Of a DNA stretch of 64,000 nt, positions 51,805 through 60,607 are shown one piece after another. The stretch comes from an uncultured Rothia sp. (GTDB lineage Bacteria; Actinomycetota; Actinomycetes; Actinomycetales; Micrococcaceae). A program made the translations under genes and the position numbers. Each line of letters begins with the position of its first letter. The stretch's first letter is position 1. The stretch spans positions 62,001 to 126,000 of the forward strand of contig NZ_CAKAPD010000001.1 in assembly GCF_916715725.1 (NCBI RefSeq), given 5' to 3'. Below the pieces are notes generated by a model that had not been told where the DNA came from, did no database searches, and saw only the letters and a list, made by a program, of their open reading frames with translations.

Positions 51805-52050
51805 TTACTTGGTTTCGGTCTTGCCGTCCTTGCCGTTGTCTACGACCTCAGCGGTGACGACCTCTTCGCCGTCCTTCTCGCGGGGGTCCTTCTTGGAATC
51901 GTTCTTCAGGCCCTCAACTTCGGTCTTGAAGATGCGCATGGACTGGCCGAGGCTGCGTGCCATTCCGGGCAGCTTGGGTGCGCCGAAGAGGAGGACGATG
52001 AGGAGGATAACGACGATGATGGTCGCGGGGTGGCTGAAAATCTGGCCCAT
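51805..52050 (-). CDS. tatA: Twin-arginine translocase subunit TatA
   Basis: This 81-residue protein has one membrane helix (about 7-22, IIVVILLIVLLFGAPKLP), the FGxxxLP hinge, an amphipathic helix and a charged tail. It polymerises to form the protein-conducting part of the Tat system. AGAAAGG precedes the ATG. It lies 17 bases downstream of a small membrane protein gene, probably on the same transcript. Confidence 0.95.
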   Translation of the reverse strand: MGQIFSHPATIIVVILLIVLLFGAPKLPGMARSLGQSMRIFKTEVEGLKNDSKKDPREKDGEEVVTAEVVDNGKDGKTETK

Positions 52051-52067
52051 GGTGGTGTGCCTTTCTG

Positions 52068-52406
52068 TTAGAGCAGGTCTCCGATGTTTTGAGGTTGGCC
52101 GAGTCGATCTCGTCGGGAGACCCGTCGCTTGATCCGCTCAGACCTGCGTGTCTGCTTACCTTGTTCGTAGTTATTGTATGCCTCAGTGATGGGTGTGAAT
52201 ACCCCGAGGGTGGTGTCTCGCGGGAGTTTTCGGCTTGCGTTCGCTTGCGCTGCGTCGAATTGTCCCTCGATTGACTCGACCCAGGTTACGGTTTCGTCAA
52301 GGAGTGTGAAACCGCGAGTGAGTGCTTTGTAGGTGAACCATGCCAAATAGAGGAGCGAGCAGATGATGAGCGCGCCCCATAGCAAAATCCAGAACCACCA
52401 AGACAT
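52068..52406 (-). CDS. Small single-helix membrane protein upstream of tatA
   Basis: This 112-residue protein starts with one membrane helix (MSWWFWILLWGALIICSLLYLAWF), then a soluble part with helices (LLDETVTWVESIEGQFDAAQA) and a basic C-terminus (QTRRSERIKRRVSRRDR). I recognise no family. A position next to tatA is seen in relatives, but a Tat role is only a guess. A longer start at GTG 52415 is rejected because it lies inside the TATAAT box at 52414-52419. Confidence 0.7.
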   Translation of the reverse strand: MSWWFWILLWGALIICSLLYLAWFTYKALTRGFTLLDETVTWVESIEGQFDAAQANASRKLPRDTTLGVFTPITEAYNNYEQGKQTRRSERIKRRVSRRDRLGQPQNIGDLL

Positions 52407-52413
52407 GAGCACC

Positions 52414-52419
52414 ATTATA
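52414..52419 (-). promoter_or_regulatory. -10 box TATAAT upstream of the small membrane protein-tatA unit
   Basis: A perfect TATAAT on the minus strand ends 7 bases before ATG 52406, predicting a leaderless transcript that includes tatA. Confidence 0.65.
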
Positions 52420-52487
52420 CAAGTTTTAGGTTAATGTTTTGGCGCCTTAGATGGGTTTTTAGGGCGTTTTTGCTTGTGGGTGAAGTT

Positions 52488-54749
52488 CTATTTTTCTGCG
52501 GGCACACCTGCGGGCGCACCCCTGCGGCTACTCGCGTTGAGGGTTTGCAACTGGTCAAGCAGCGCCGCGCGCAGGTGCGCAGGGCCGACCAGTTCGAGGG
52601 CACCTCGGTGTGCGATGACGGTGTCGAGGATGTTCTTATCGCCAGCGCCGTGGGCGTTGTTGTAGTAGTGGATGCGCACGTACTGGGTGCGTGAAGCCTT
52701 CTTCACGTGGTGGGTGCTTCGACGCATGTACGTTGCAGTGAGAGTATCGAGCGGCTCACCGCTGGGAATGTGCTCGGTCGGGTGAATCCGCAACTCAGCG
52801 AACGGGTTGGTCTGAGTGCTGTGCTGCTGAGCGTGCCAGTTTGGCACGGTGTCACCGGTGACCGGGTGGGTACGACCCGCGCCCGCCTCCTGAATGTGGT
52901 TGATGCGGGTGAGGCGGAAGTTACGCCAGAAGGTGGGTTCCTTCTCCCCCGCCTCACTGTCGGCACTGTTCGCTGCCTCGCCGGTGGCTGCGTGAGCAAA
53001 AGCCTCAGGTACCTGCGCGGGTACCTCTTCACCGCGCGCCGCATAGTAGCGTTCCTCAGCGGTACGGCACCACGCATGCAGGTACATGTGGTCGCGGTGC
53101 AACACCAGCGCATACGGATCCACCAGACGATCCGCGGCACGCTCAGAGGTACCGTAACCAATGGTCACGGCGTTGCCGCTGCTCAGGGCGGCAGTCGCCT
53201 CCTGCAGCAGAGGCTCCTCCGGGGCGAAGCACAGGTGCTGCGCATAGACAGGCGCGTTCGGGTACGCGGCGGCGAGCGCCGCACGGATACTGCCCAGACG
53301 CGCATCCGCTGGGTGCAGAATATCTGCAGCAGAGAGGGTAAAGACGAGAATGGCGAGTTCAGTGTCAGTAAGGCGCGCGTAGTTCAGCAGCGTGTTCGGG
53401 GTGGCACCGCCAAAGTCCGGCAGCAGGTTAATGTAGCTGGGCTTGAGGGCGTCCGGGTCCTTGGGGTCAGAATCGAAGGGAACGGTATCTACCTGCGCGA
53501 AAATCTCGGGGATGATAGTTTTGCCGAGGTCGCGGTTTTTCTCGGTGTCCACGCTGTAGAGGGCGTTGAGCTGATTCAAAGGCATGGGCTCTTCACCATG
53601 GGCACTCGCCCAGCGGTCGGCACGATGCAGACCCAGAACCAGGTCGACGAGGGCGTCGAGGACGTTATTACGGTTACGCTGGTCAATCTTACTCCACGTA
53701 CCGGGGTCCTCGACTGCGCCACTGTGCAGGTCGGTGAGGGTACGCAGCAGCTGCTGCTGGGCGGCGTAGCTGTCACGCTGGCGGGTAGAGGCAGCCTCCG
53801 ATTCCTCGGGCGGCTCGATAACGCAGCTGTAGCTGGTCGCCGCCACAGCGCTATCAATCGTGCCGTACGAGGGCACGGTGAAGGGCTCCGACAGCGTGGA
53901 ATCGGCGCTGACCTCGGCAACGATCAGGCTCTCTTCGTAGCCCTTAATGTCTTCAAGCCAGTTCTTGGCGTTGAACGTCGCATTGATGGGGGTCGAATCA
54001 ATACGCGAAAGCATCGTGAGCTTCTGAATACGGCTGGCACGGAACGTGTACTCCTTACGCTCCGAGCTCTCAGTGTAGTAGCCGACAAAATACCAGGTGC
54101 CGTAACGGTACCCAATACCGGCAACACTGACCTTCTCCTGCACGCGGGTCGCACCGGCAGCCGTCTGATAGGTGAACGTGACCGTCTTACGCTCCGCATA
54201 GGCGGTGAACAGCTCATTCAGGTGCGGGTTATCGCTAAAGTAAATACGCTGAAGAGGCTCGCGGTAGGTGTACAGGTTCTTCGCGCGCTGACGCTTGCCG
54301 GTCTTCGGCTCCAGAATCTTCGCGGCGGCGAGCGCCTCATCGGTGAGGTTCTCGCTGGTCAGCGCAATCTTACGCAGAATGCGGTAGGCGTCATCCTGCA
54401 GTTCGGTGCCTTCCCAGCCGCGCAGGATGGTGTTGATGAGGCGGAACTCCTCAGCGGTGGGGTTCCATGCGGGTAGCTTAGCTGCGTCGCTGGGTTCGAG
54501 TCGGTAGCGCTCCCCCAGATCCGTGGTCACGTGGGTAATGCGCGCGCCGGCATCACGCAGGGTCTGCTTGGCTCGTTCAAAGGCGCGTTCCTGGGACTCG
54601 CTGAGGGAGCCGTTAGCGCGCGTGCTAATACCGAGCAGGGTCAGTAGCTCGTTGCGGCTGATGCCCTGGGTTCGGGTTGCGGCATCGGGTGCCTCGGCGG
54701 CGGTGGCGAGGCGGTTCAGGGTCATGAAAAGCTGAGCTGCGGTGGACAT
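52488..54749 (-). CDS. pafBC: PafBC, fused WYL-domain DNA-damage regulator
   Basis: This 753-residue regulator equals PafB and PafC joined head to tail. The first half has a winged HTH (ISRNELLTLLGI), a WYL domain (VTFTYQTAAGATR, GTWYFVGYYTESSERKEYTFRASRI) and a WCX extension; the second half repeats the plan with a degenerate second WYL region (AVTIGYGTSERAADRLVDPYALVLHRDHMYLHAWCR). PafBC activates the LexA-independent DNA-damage response in actinobacteria and is naturally fused in Arthrobacter. It sits in the pupylation locus, downstream of pafA and the FKBP genes. TATGAT lies 6 bases before the ATG. Confidence 0.92.
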   Translation of the reverse strand: MSTAAQLFMTLNRLATAAEAPDAATRTQGISRNELLTLLGISTRANGSLSESQERAFERAKQTLRDAGARITHVTTDLGERYRLEPSDAAKLPAWNPTAEEFRLINTILRGWEGTELQDDAYRILRKIALTSENLTDEALAAAKILEPKTGKRQRAKNLYTYREPLQRIYFSDNPHLNELFTAYAERKTVTFTYQTAAGATRVQEKVSVAGIGYRYGTWYFVGYYTESSERKEYTFRASRIQKLTMLSRIDSTPINATFNAKNWLEDIKGYEESLIVAEVSADSTLSEPFTVPSYGTIDSAVAATSYSCVIEPPEESEAASTRQRDSYAAQQQLLRTLTDLHSGAVEDPGTWSKIDQRNRNNVLDALVDLVLGLHRADRWASAHGEEPMPLNQLNALYSVDTEKNRDLGKTIIPEIFAQVDTVPFDSDPKDPDALKPSYINLLPDFGGATPNTLLNYARLTDTELAILVFTLSAADILHPADARLGSIRAALAAAYPNAPVYAQHLCFAPEEPLLQEATAALSSGNAVTIGYGTSERAADRLVDPYALVLHRDHMYLHAWCRTAEERYYAARGEEVPAQVPEAFAHAATGEAANSADSEAGEKEPTFWRNFRLTRINHIQEAGAGRTHPVTGDTVPNWHAQQHSTQTNPFAELRIHPTEHIPSGEPLDTLTATYMRRSTHHVKKASRTQYVRIHYYNNAHGAGDKNILDTVIAHRGALELVGPAHLRAALLDQLQTLNASSRRGAPAGVPAEK

Positions 54750-54755
54750 GATTCC

Positions 54756-54761
54756 ATCATA
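54756..54761 (-). promoter_or_regulatory. -10 box TATGAT, leaderless pafBC
   Basis: On the minus strand TATGAT ends 6 bases before ATG 54749, and no ribosome-binding site is visible. Confidence 0.62.
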
Positions 54762-54805
54762 CCGTGTGTGTTCCGCGGCACTTACTCAGCGTGTGGGTAC
54801 GCAAA

Positions 54806-54846
54806 AGCCCGGTACCCCTCCCACAAACGGGAGGAAGCACCGGGCT
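54806..54846 (-). terminator. Terminator of the small FKBP gene
   Basis: AGCCCGGT (54806-54813) pairs with ACCGGGCT (54839-54846), with an inner CCTCCC/GGGAGG stem. A TTTT run follows on the minus strand. Confidence 0.88.
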
Positions 54847-54898
54847 GCGCGTCTTACGTGAGAAGCGCGAAAAACGCGAAAACCTTACCGGCTAGTCC

Positions 54899-55294
54899 TT
54901 AGCGGACGTCCAGCAGGTCCACCACGAAAATCAGGGACTCACCGGGCTTAATGACCGAACCAGCGCCGCGGTCACCATACGCCATGTCGGCGGGAATCTC
55001 CAGGCGACGACGGCCGCCGACCTTCATGCCGAGCAGACCCTCATCCCAACCGCGGATAACCTGGCCAACGCCCACCTGGAACGGCAGCGGCTCGCCGCGG
55101 TTCCAAGAAGCGTCAAACTCTTCACCGGTGGAGAATGCCACACCAACGTAGTGGGTGAGCACGCGGGAGCCGGGAACAACCTCAGCGCCAGCACCCTCGA
55201 TCAGGTCGGTAATGACCAGCTCGGTGGGGGCGTCGCCCTCGGGGAAATCGATTTCAGGCTTTTCGCGGTCGAGGTTACGCTGACCGAAAGACAT
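54899..55294 (-). CDS. Cytoplasmic FKBP-type peptidyl-prolyl isomerase
   Basis: This 131-residue protein is a single FKBP domain that catalyses cis-trans isomerisation at proline. Active-site landmarks are VLTHYVGVAFSTGEEFDASW, FQVGVGQVIRGWDEGLLGM, RRRLEIPADMAYGDRG and the final LIFVVDLLDV. The visible longer frame runs upstream out of context; ATG 55294 has AAAGGAG 6 bases before it. It lies in the same locus as a second, lipid-anchored FKBP, an arrangement also found near pafA in relatives. Confidence 0.93.
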   Translation of the reverse strand: MSFGQRNLDREKPEIDFPEGDAPTELVITDLIEGAGAEVVPGSRVLTHYVGVAFSTGEEFDASWNRGEPLPFQVGVGQVIRGWDEGLLGMKVGGRRRLEIPADMAYGDRGAGSVIKPGESLIFVVDLLDVR

Positions 55295-55338
55295 GGGTGT
55301 CTCCTTTGATTGGTTCGACATACATCGAAATAGTGGGT

Positions 55339-55373
55339 GCGCTCGCCGCCTAAGCCGTATAGGCGGCGAGCGC
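55339..55373 (-). terminator. Terminator of the lipoprotein FKBP gene
   Basis: A perfect 14-bp stem (55339-55352 with 55360-55373) with a 7-base loop lies 51 bases past the stop of the minus-strand gene. Confidence 0.85.
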
Positions 55374-55424
55374 GGTATAAAAATGTGACGTAAAAACGTG
55401 GGTCCCGAAAATATAGGTCCCAGG

Positions 55425-56480
55425 CTACTGTGCGGTAGCCGAAGCGGACGCTGCCGGGGTCGCAGAAGCATCAGCGGTTGCCGAGGCGCTCGCCTCCGCA
55501 GCAGCCGCGCTAGAAGCCGCCTGAGCACGCTGCAGGGTCTGCGGGTTCTCCTCCGCACCCAGAATATCAACCACGAACACCAGGGTTCCCGAAGGCTTGG
55601 AACCGCCGGTGTCGTTACCGTACGCCAAATCCGCCGGGATGACCAGCTCAACACGGGAGCCGACCTTCTTGCCCTTCAGACCCTGAGTCCAGCCCTTGAT
55701 AACGCCCTGCAGGGAGATGCCCATCGGGGTGGCGGCGTCATAGTTGCCGTCGACGACCTTACCGTCGGAGTACTGCACGCCAATGTAACGCACGTACACG
55801 GTATCGGTTTCCTTGACCTCGGCGCCCTCGCCCTCAATGAGGGTCTTAGCGGTCAGCTCGGTGACCTCCGGCTTGTTATCGGGCAGCTTGATTTCAGCCT
55901 TGCCGGTGGACTCATCCAGAGTGAAGGACGGCAGCGACGGGTCAGCCTCAACAGCCTTACCGGTTGCGTACTTGGGCAGTTTCGTCTTCACGGTGTACAC
56001 CTCAACGTTGGTTGCGGCGCCGGGCGAAGCGGTCGTGGTGGTCACGCCCGCAGTGCTGCGCTGCTGCAGAACGTTGGTGGTGTACGAGAAGGAGCCGCCA
56101 ACCTTAATCTTCTTCAGGGTTTCGTACACCTGCGGTGCAGCCTGCTTCAGCTGATCGTTAATCGGCAGCAGAATCGGCTCGCTGGAGTAAGTGGAACCGT
56201 TAAGCTTGCCGTCGGTGCCGTTGAACACGGCAGCCTCAACGAGCACGTAGTCACCATCATTGATGGAGTCACCGTTGCCTTCCTCAATCACGTACGCGGA
56301 GGGGCTAGAAGCGGCGAAGGGAGTCGCGAAGGACGCCTCAGGCGCAGCGGTCGCGTTCTTCAAGGTGTACTGCACCTTGGACAAATCGCCATTGCTGGAC
56401 TGCGCGCCGCATGCGGACAGTGCGAGCGCAAGAGCTGCCGCGCTGGCACCGAAAATAGTGAGCTTAGAGCGTTTGGTCAT
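55425..56480 (-). CDS. Lipid-anchored FKBP-type peptidyl-prolyl isomerase
   Basis: This 351-residue protein has a lipoprotein signal with lipobox ALSAC (Cys near residue 24). Two FKBP-related regions follow: a degenerate one (about 70-170) and an intact one (about 215-310, VYVRYIGVQYSDGKVVD, ISLQGVIKGWTQGLKGKKVG, VELVIPADLAYGND). An Ala-rich tail ends the protein. It should fold exported proteins on the outer face of the membrane. ATG 56480 has AGAGGA upstream. It lies between pafA and the cytoplasmic FKBP gene. Confidence 0.92.
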   Translation of the reverse strand: MTKRSKLTIFGASAAALALALSACGAQSSNGDLSKVQYTLKNATAAPEASFATPFAASSPSAYVIEEGNGDSINDGDYVLVEAAVFNGTDGKLNGSTYSSEPILLPINDQLKQAAPQVYETLKKIKVGGSFSYTTNVLQQRSTAGVTTTTASPGAATNVEVYTVKTKLPKYATGKAVEADPSLPSFTLDESTGKAEIKLPDNKPEVTELTAKTLIEGEGAEVKETDTVYVRYIGVQYSDGKVVDGNYDAATPMGISLQGVIKGWTQGLKGKKVGSRVELVIPADLAYGNDTGGSKPSGTLVFVVDILGAEENPQTLQRAQAASSAAAAEASASATADASATPAASASATAQ

Positions 56481-56697
56481 AGTGTTATCCTCTGGGGTTT
56501 TCTGTGAGAGTGGGGCGTGTGAGTGCCCGTGTGCCACAGAACAGTTTACAGGTATAGGTTTAGCTGTTTTATGCTACGGCACGTAGCTGTGTTCAGGCTG
56601 TGTCGCGGCCGGGGTGTTCCCGAAGGCCCACAACCCCGACCGCCGGTGGGTTTCCCCTCATCAGAGTGTTTCTAGCAATGCTGTTTAGCGGCGCTGT

Positions 56698-58170
56698 TTA
56701 GCAGGGCGGCGGGAATGCCGCCTCCTGGTGCTGACGCGCCTTAGATGCCAACAGGCTCAGCACCTCCTCAAGCTCCTCGCTACCGGTAGCAAACGGGTCC
56801 TTACACACCAGCGTGTGCTGCGGGTAGGCATTGAGCTTCAAATGCACCCAATCCACGGTGAACTGCTCCCCCGCCGCAACCGCCGCATTAATGAAACGCG
56901 AACGCTGCAGAGCGCGAGTGTTCGGCGGCTGAGTCTTCGCCGCCTCCGCAGCACCCTCGGGCAGGATGCGCTTGACCGCACCGCGACGAACCAGCGCGTG
57001 GAAGACACTACGCTCCGGGTCGATGTCGTGGTACGCCAAATTCAGCTGACGGATGCGGGCGCTCGCATAATCGGCAGGCTGACCAGCCGCGCGGGCGCGG
57101 GCAATATACGCATCCAGAAGCTTCTTCTTAATAGCCCAGTCAATCTCAGTATCAATGCTGCTGTAGTCGCCGGACTCGATAGCGTCCAGGGTGCGCTGCC
57201 ACAGGTCCAGGGCGTATTCCACGTGGTGGTGGTGCGCGCCGTACTGCTGCACGTACTGGCGTGCCGCATCCAGGTAGTGACGCTGAACGCTCAACGCCGT
57301 GTAGTGCTTACCATCGGTGGTTTCGAAGGTCGCGGTGCCGGTCAGATCGTGGCTGATAGCGCGCAGAGCCGCCGGAACAGACACAATATCCAGGCTTGTG
57401 ACCGGGAAGCGGTCCTCCAGCATGCGCAACACCAGGTCGGTGCTGGCAATCTTCAGCAGGGTCGTCGGCTCCGCCATGTTCGAATCGCCATTAATGACGT
57501 GCATGCGGCGGAACTTCGAAGCGTCCGCGTGCGGCTCATCGCGGGTGTTAATGAGCGGGCGAGCGCGCGAGGTCGAGGTGGACGCCGCCTCCCAAATATG
57601 GTCGGCACGCTGCGAGAACGAGTACGAGGGCACACCCGTGCTGGATGCCGGGTCGGTCGAACCGGGCACCGGGCCGCCGTTCGGGTGGGTCTTACCGGCA
57701 CCGACCAGAATCTGGCGGGTCACCAAAAACGGCACGAGCTGCTTAATCAGGTCGTTGAACTGCAATTTGCGGCTGATCAGGTAGTTCTCGTGGCTACCGT
57801 AGGAGTTGCCCGCCGAATCCACGTTGTTCTTGAACAGGTACAGTTCACCGTCGAGGGGGCGACCCTCCGAGCCTGCGAGCAGGCGCTTGCGGGCGGTACG
57901 CGCCAGGTCCGCGAAAAGTAGCTCACCAGCACGTTCCTGCGCGAGCAGTTCGTCAATGCTGCCGCATTCGGCGGAGGCGTACTCGGGGTGCGAACCCACA
58001 TCAAGGTAGAGCCTACCGCCGTTGGGCAGGAAGACGTTCGTTGATCGCCACTGATCCAGGACGGGCTTGAAAAGGGCGGCGGCGGATTCTTCGATGCTCA
58101 GCCGACCGAGCCCGTGCGGGACGTAGCTGAGCCCGAATTCGCTTTCAATGCCGAAAATACGGTGTTCCAT
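56698..58170 (-). CDS. pafA: Pup-protein ligase PafA
   Basis: This 490-residue enzyme links Pup to lysines of target proteins using ATP. It belongs to the glutamine-synthetase-like fold and starts MEHRIFGIESEFGLSYV, with metal-binding glutamates. LDVGSHPEYASAECGS, NNVDSAGNSYGSHENYL and NTRDEPHADASKFRRMHVINGDSNMAE are the conserved active-site blocks. The start was set at ATG 58170 to match the family; no clear ribosome-binding site precedes it, so coupling to pup, 28 bases upstream, is likely. In Mycobacterium pafA lies beyond prcBA, but here it follows pup directly. Confidence 0.95.
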   Translation of the reverse strand: MEHRIFGIESEFGLSYVPHGLGRLSIEESAAALFKPVLDQWRSTNVFLPNGGRLYLDVGSHPEYASAECGSIDELLAQERAGELLFADLARTARKRLLAGSEGRPLDGELYLFKNNVDSAGNSYGSHENYLISRKLQFNDLIKQLVPFLVTRQILVGAGKTHPNGGPVPGSTDPASSTGVPSYSFSQRADHIWEAASTSTSRARPLINTRDEPHADASKFRRMHVINGDSNMAEPTTLLKIASTDLVLRMLEDRFPVTSLDIVSVPAALRAISHDLTGTATFETTDGKHYTALSVQRHYLDAARQYVQQYGAHHHHVEYALDLWQRTLDAIESGDYSSIDTEIDWAIKKKLLDAYIARARAAGQPADYASARIRQLNLAYHDIDPERSVFHALVRRGAVKRILPEGAAEAAKTQPPNTRALQRSRFINAAVAAGEQFTVDWVHLKLNAYPQHTLVCKDPFATGSEELEEVLSLLASKARQHQEAAFPPPC

Positions 58171-58198
58171 GATGCTGACCCGGCGCGGGGCGTGCCGG

Positions 58199-58393
58199 TT
58201 ACTCGCCGCCCTTCTGGACGAAGCCGGTGACGAAGTCTTCAGCGTTCTCAGCGAGCAGGCCGTCAATTTCGTCGAGCAGGTCGTCGACCTCGCTCACGTC
58301 AGACACCACGTGCGAGGCGGCGAGAGTCAGTTCCTGCTCCTGCTCGGCTGCGGTGGTTTCGGTCTGCTGTGCGCTGATGCGTTCGCGGCTCAT
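58199..58393 (-). CDS. pup: Prokaryotic ubiquitin-like protein Pup
   Basis: This 64-residue disordered modifier ends in FVQKGGE. The final Glu means it can be ligated without prior deamidation; many actinobacteria encode Gln and need Dop to convert it. The middle has the ARC-binding coiled-coil region (VSEVDDLLDEIDGLLAENAEDFV). The start is ATG 58393, with GAAGGAG upstream, instead of a longer frame. It is followed directly by pafA, with no proteasome genes between. Confidence 0.95.
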   Translation of the reverse strand: MSRERISAQQTETTAAEQEQELTLAASHVVSDVSEVDDLLDEIDGLLAENAEDFVTGFVQKGGE

Positions 58394-58420
58394 GGTTCTC
58401 TCCTTCAAATGGGGTTGTTC

Positions 58421-58446
58421 AGACCGGTACCGGTCTTAACGTTAAG
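58421..58446. promoter_or_regulatory. Two overlapping palindromes upstream of pup
   Basis: A perfect 16-base palindrome AGACCGGTACCGGTCT (58421-58436) overlaps a perfect 12-base palindrome CTTAACGTTAAG (58435-58446). They lie 28-53 bases upstream of the pup start and look like operator sites controlling pup-pafA. The regulator is unknown. Confidence 0.5.
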
Positions 58447-58656
58447 TTATGGGGTCACAGGTGGGGTGCTTAGAGGTACTGCTGGAGGCGGTGCCAAATG
58501 CAATGCCGAGGCGATACCGGGGTGGTACGCACCGACTGCCGTGAGCTGTGCACTGCACCCTACCTGTGGGTTATGTGGTTTTTACTCTTCTGAATGGGGG
58601 TATTCACCCCGGGGAAGAATGTGAGTTGATGTGGGTTTAGGGGTGGTGAGGTGCTA

Positions 58657-60468
58657 CTAGCGCAGGCGGTTCAGCAGCTCATCCGAATGGTTCACCTCAT
58701 CCAGCAGCGGCTCTACCTCGGCGGCACCGTACCGGGTCGGCTCCATCATCGTAAAACGAGTCAGATCCTTCGAATACCTGCCACGGCAAGACACCGTATC
58801 CCAGTTAATACCGAGAATCTCCTCCGGCCAACGCGCCATCAACGTGCCACGCAAAAACGCGCGCGTCTCACGCGGCGGCTCAGTCGTCGCACGCTCCACC
58901 TGCTCCGCAGAGAACAGCGTACGCATACGGCCACGCGCCACCAGACGGTGATACAGGCTCTTCGACGGGTCAATATCAGCGTACTGCAAATCCAGAGCCT
59001 TCAACTTCGGATTCGCATAATCTACGCCCTGAGCGACATAGCCGCGCACCAGCGCATACTTCGCCACCCAATCCAGACGATCCGCCAGCGAGAGCGGGTT
59101 GGTTTCCAGAGCGTCCAGAACCTCGCCCCACAGATCAAGAATCTGCGCGGTCGCAGCATCCACACCCGCCGGGTTCGACTCCTCGTGCGCGCGGGAGGCC
59201 TCATAGTAGGCGCGCTGAATCTGCAGCGCACTCGCAGAACCGCTCGTGGACACCGGGTTCGGCAGGGTCACCGAAGAAGGCGCCAACGGCAGCTGAACCG
59301 ACAGCGACAAATCGTGGCTGACCGCGTGCATCGCCGCCACCGGATCGGACAGGCGCACACCCGGCAGCACCGGGTGCTGCTCGCTGTGCGACTCAATCAG
59401 ATTCATCACCAGCGCCGCCGTACCAAACTTCAACAGGTTCGAATAGTGCGAGAGGTTCGCATCCGCCGGAATCACGTGCAGGCGGCGGTACTTCGACTCA
59501 TCCGCATGCGGCTCATCGCGCGTATTCACAATCGGGCGGCGAATCGTGGTCTCCAGACCAATCGTGCGCTCAAAGAAATCAGCACGCGAACTAATCTGAA
59601 AACCCGGAACCTCACCGTGCGTACCAATACCCACACGGCCCGCACCCGTAAAAATCGCGCGGGTCGCAAAGAACGGCAGGAGCGCATCCGCAACCTGCTC
59701 AAACGGAACATCACGGCTGATCAGATAGTTTTCGTGGGCGCCGTACGACTGGCCCTTCGAGTCGGTGTTGTTCTTGTACAGCTTCACCTGCGGCAAATCC
59801 TGCGCGTGGTTGCCCAACTCCACCAGCGACTCGTACGCCAGCGCGTCACCGGCAGCATCATAGAGCACCGCATCGACGGGGGTCAGAACCTCCGGCGACG
59901 AATACTCCGGATGCGCATGATCCACATACAGGCGCGCACCATTGGGCAGAATCGCGTTCATGGTCACGCGATCCCAATCCAGACGCTCCGGGAAACCACC
60001 GCGACCGTGCACACCGGCGAGCGCATCCAGGGCGCTACGCGGCTCGGCGGGCTCACCCGGTGCCTGAACGCCCGCCTCACGCATAATCTCCAGGGCGATA
60101 TCTTCGCTGGTTAGCTCGGTGCGGGTGTGCGTCATCTGGCTCGAATGGGCGGTGGAGGCGTCCTGAACCTGACCGAAGGCATCACGCAGCGGCGACTCGG
60201 ACTCACCCAGCCACTGACCTTCCGGGGTGGTGGTCGAGTAGTTCTCTGCCTGGCGTGCCTGCTCGGCGGTCAGCTCATCCGCCAGGGCGCGGCGCTGCAG
60301 CTGTTCGCGGAAAGCGGCGCCGCGGCGGAACGCCAACTTGGCGTAGGTGTTGACCACCAGTGCGGACAGCACGGTCGGGTTGGTGCCCGGCGCGGTGGGG
60401 GCGATGACGCCGTACTCGGTTTCTGCACCCATAATGCGGTGCACGCCGTAGCTGGGGGTGGAGTTCAT
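58657..60468 (-). CDS. dop: Depupylase/deamidase Dop
   Basis: This 603-residue enzyme removes Pup from proteins. It shares the PafA fold and starts VHRIMGAETEYGV after a short tail. It has NGARLYVDHAHPEYSSPE, NNTDSKGQSYGAHENYL and NTRDEPHADESKYRRLHVIPADAN. Compared with about 500 residues in most relatives it is long, mainly through roughly 60-90 extra residues between about 50 and 150, the region that includes the regulatory Dop loop. AGGAG precedes the ATG. As Pup already ends in Glu, its deamidase activity is not needed here. Confidence 0.94.
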   Translation of the reverse strand: MNSTPSYGVHRIMGAETEYGVIAPTAPGTNPTVLSALVVNTYAKLAFRRGAAFREQLQRRALADELTAEQARQAENYSTTTPEGQWLGESESPLRDAFGQVQDASTAHSSQMTHTRTELTSEDIALEIMREAGVQAPGEPAEPRSALDALAGVHGRGGFPERLDWDRVTMNAILPNGARLYVDHAHPEYSSPEVLTPVDAVLYDAAGDALAYESLVELGNHAQDLPQVKLYKNNTDSKGQSYGAHENYLISRDVPFEQVADALLPFFATRAIFTGAGRVGIGTHGEVPGFQISSRADFFERTIGLETTIRRPIVNTRDEPHADESKYRRLHVIPADANLSHYSNLLKFGTAALVMNLIESHSEQHPVLPGVRLSDPVAAMHAVSHDLSLSVQLPLAPSSVTLPNPVSTSGSASALQIQRAYYEASRAHEESNPAGVDAATAQILDLWGEVLDALETNPLSLADRLDWVAKYALVRGYVAQGVDYANPKLKALDLQYADIDPSKSLYHRLVARGRMRTLFSAEQVERATTEPPRETRAFLRGTLMARWPEEILGINWDTVSCRGRYSKDLTRFTMMEPTRYGAAEVEPLLDEVNHSDELLNRLR

Positions 60469-60607
60469 GGGGTTCTCCTGAAAAAATCTATACCATCTAA
60501 AGGCTTTGGACCTGCGGTAATACTGAGGTTAATGCGGGATAAGCGCCCGGCTCATGCTTGTAGCGCGGTTTATGGTGCGGGCACACGGCTCATGATGCGT
60601 GCGCGGT

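Noticed and set aside
52707..54476. A 589-residue plus-strand frame opposite pafBC
   Set aside because: It lacks a ribosome-binding site and family features, while PafBC is clear on the minus strand.
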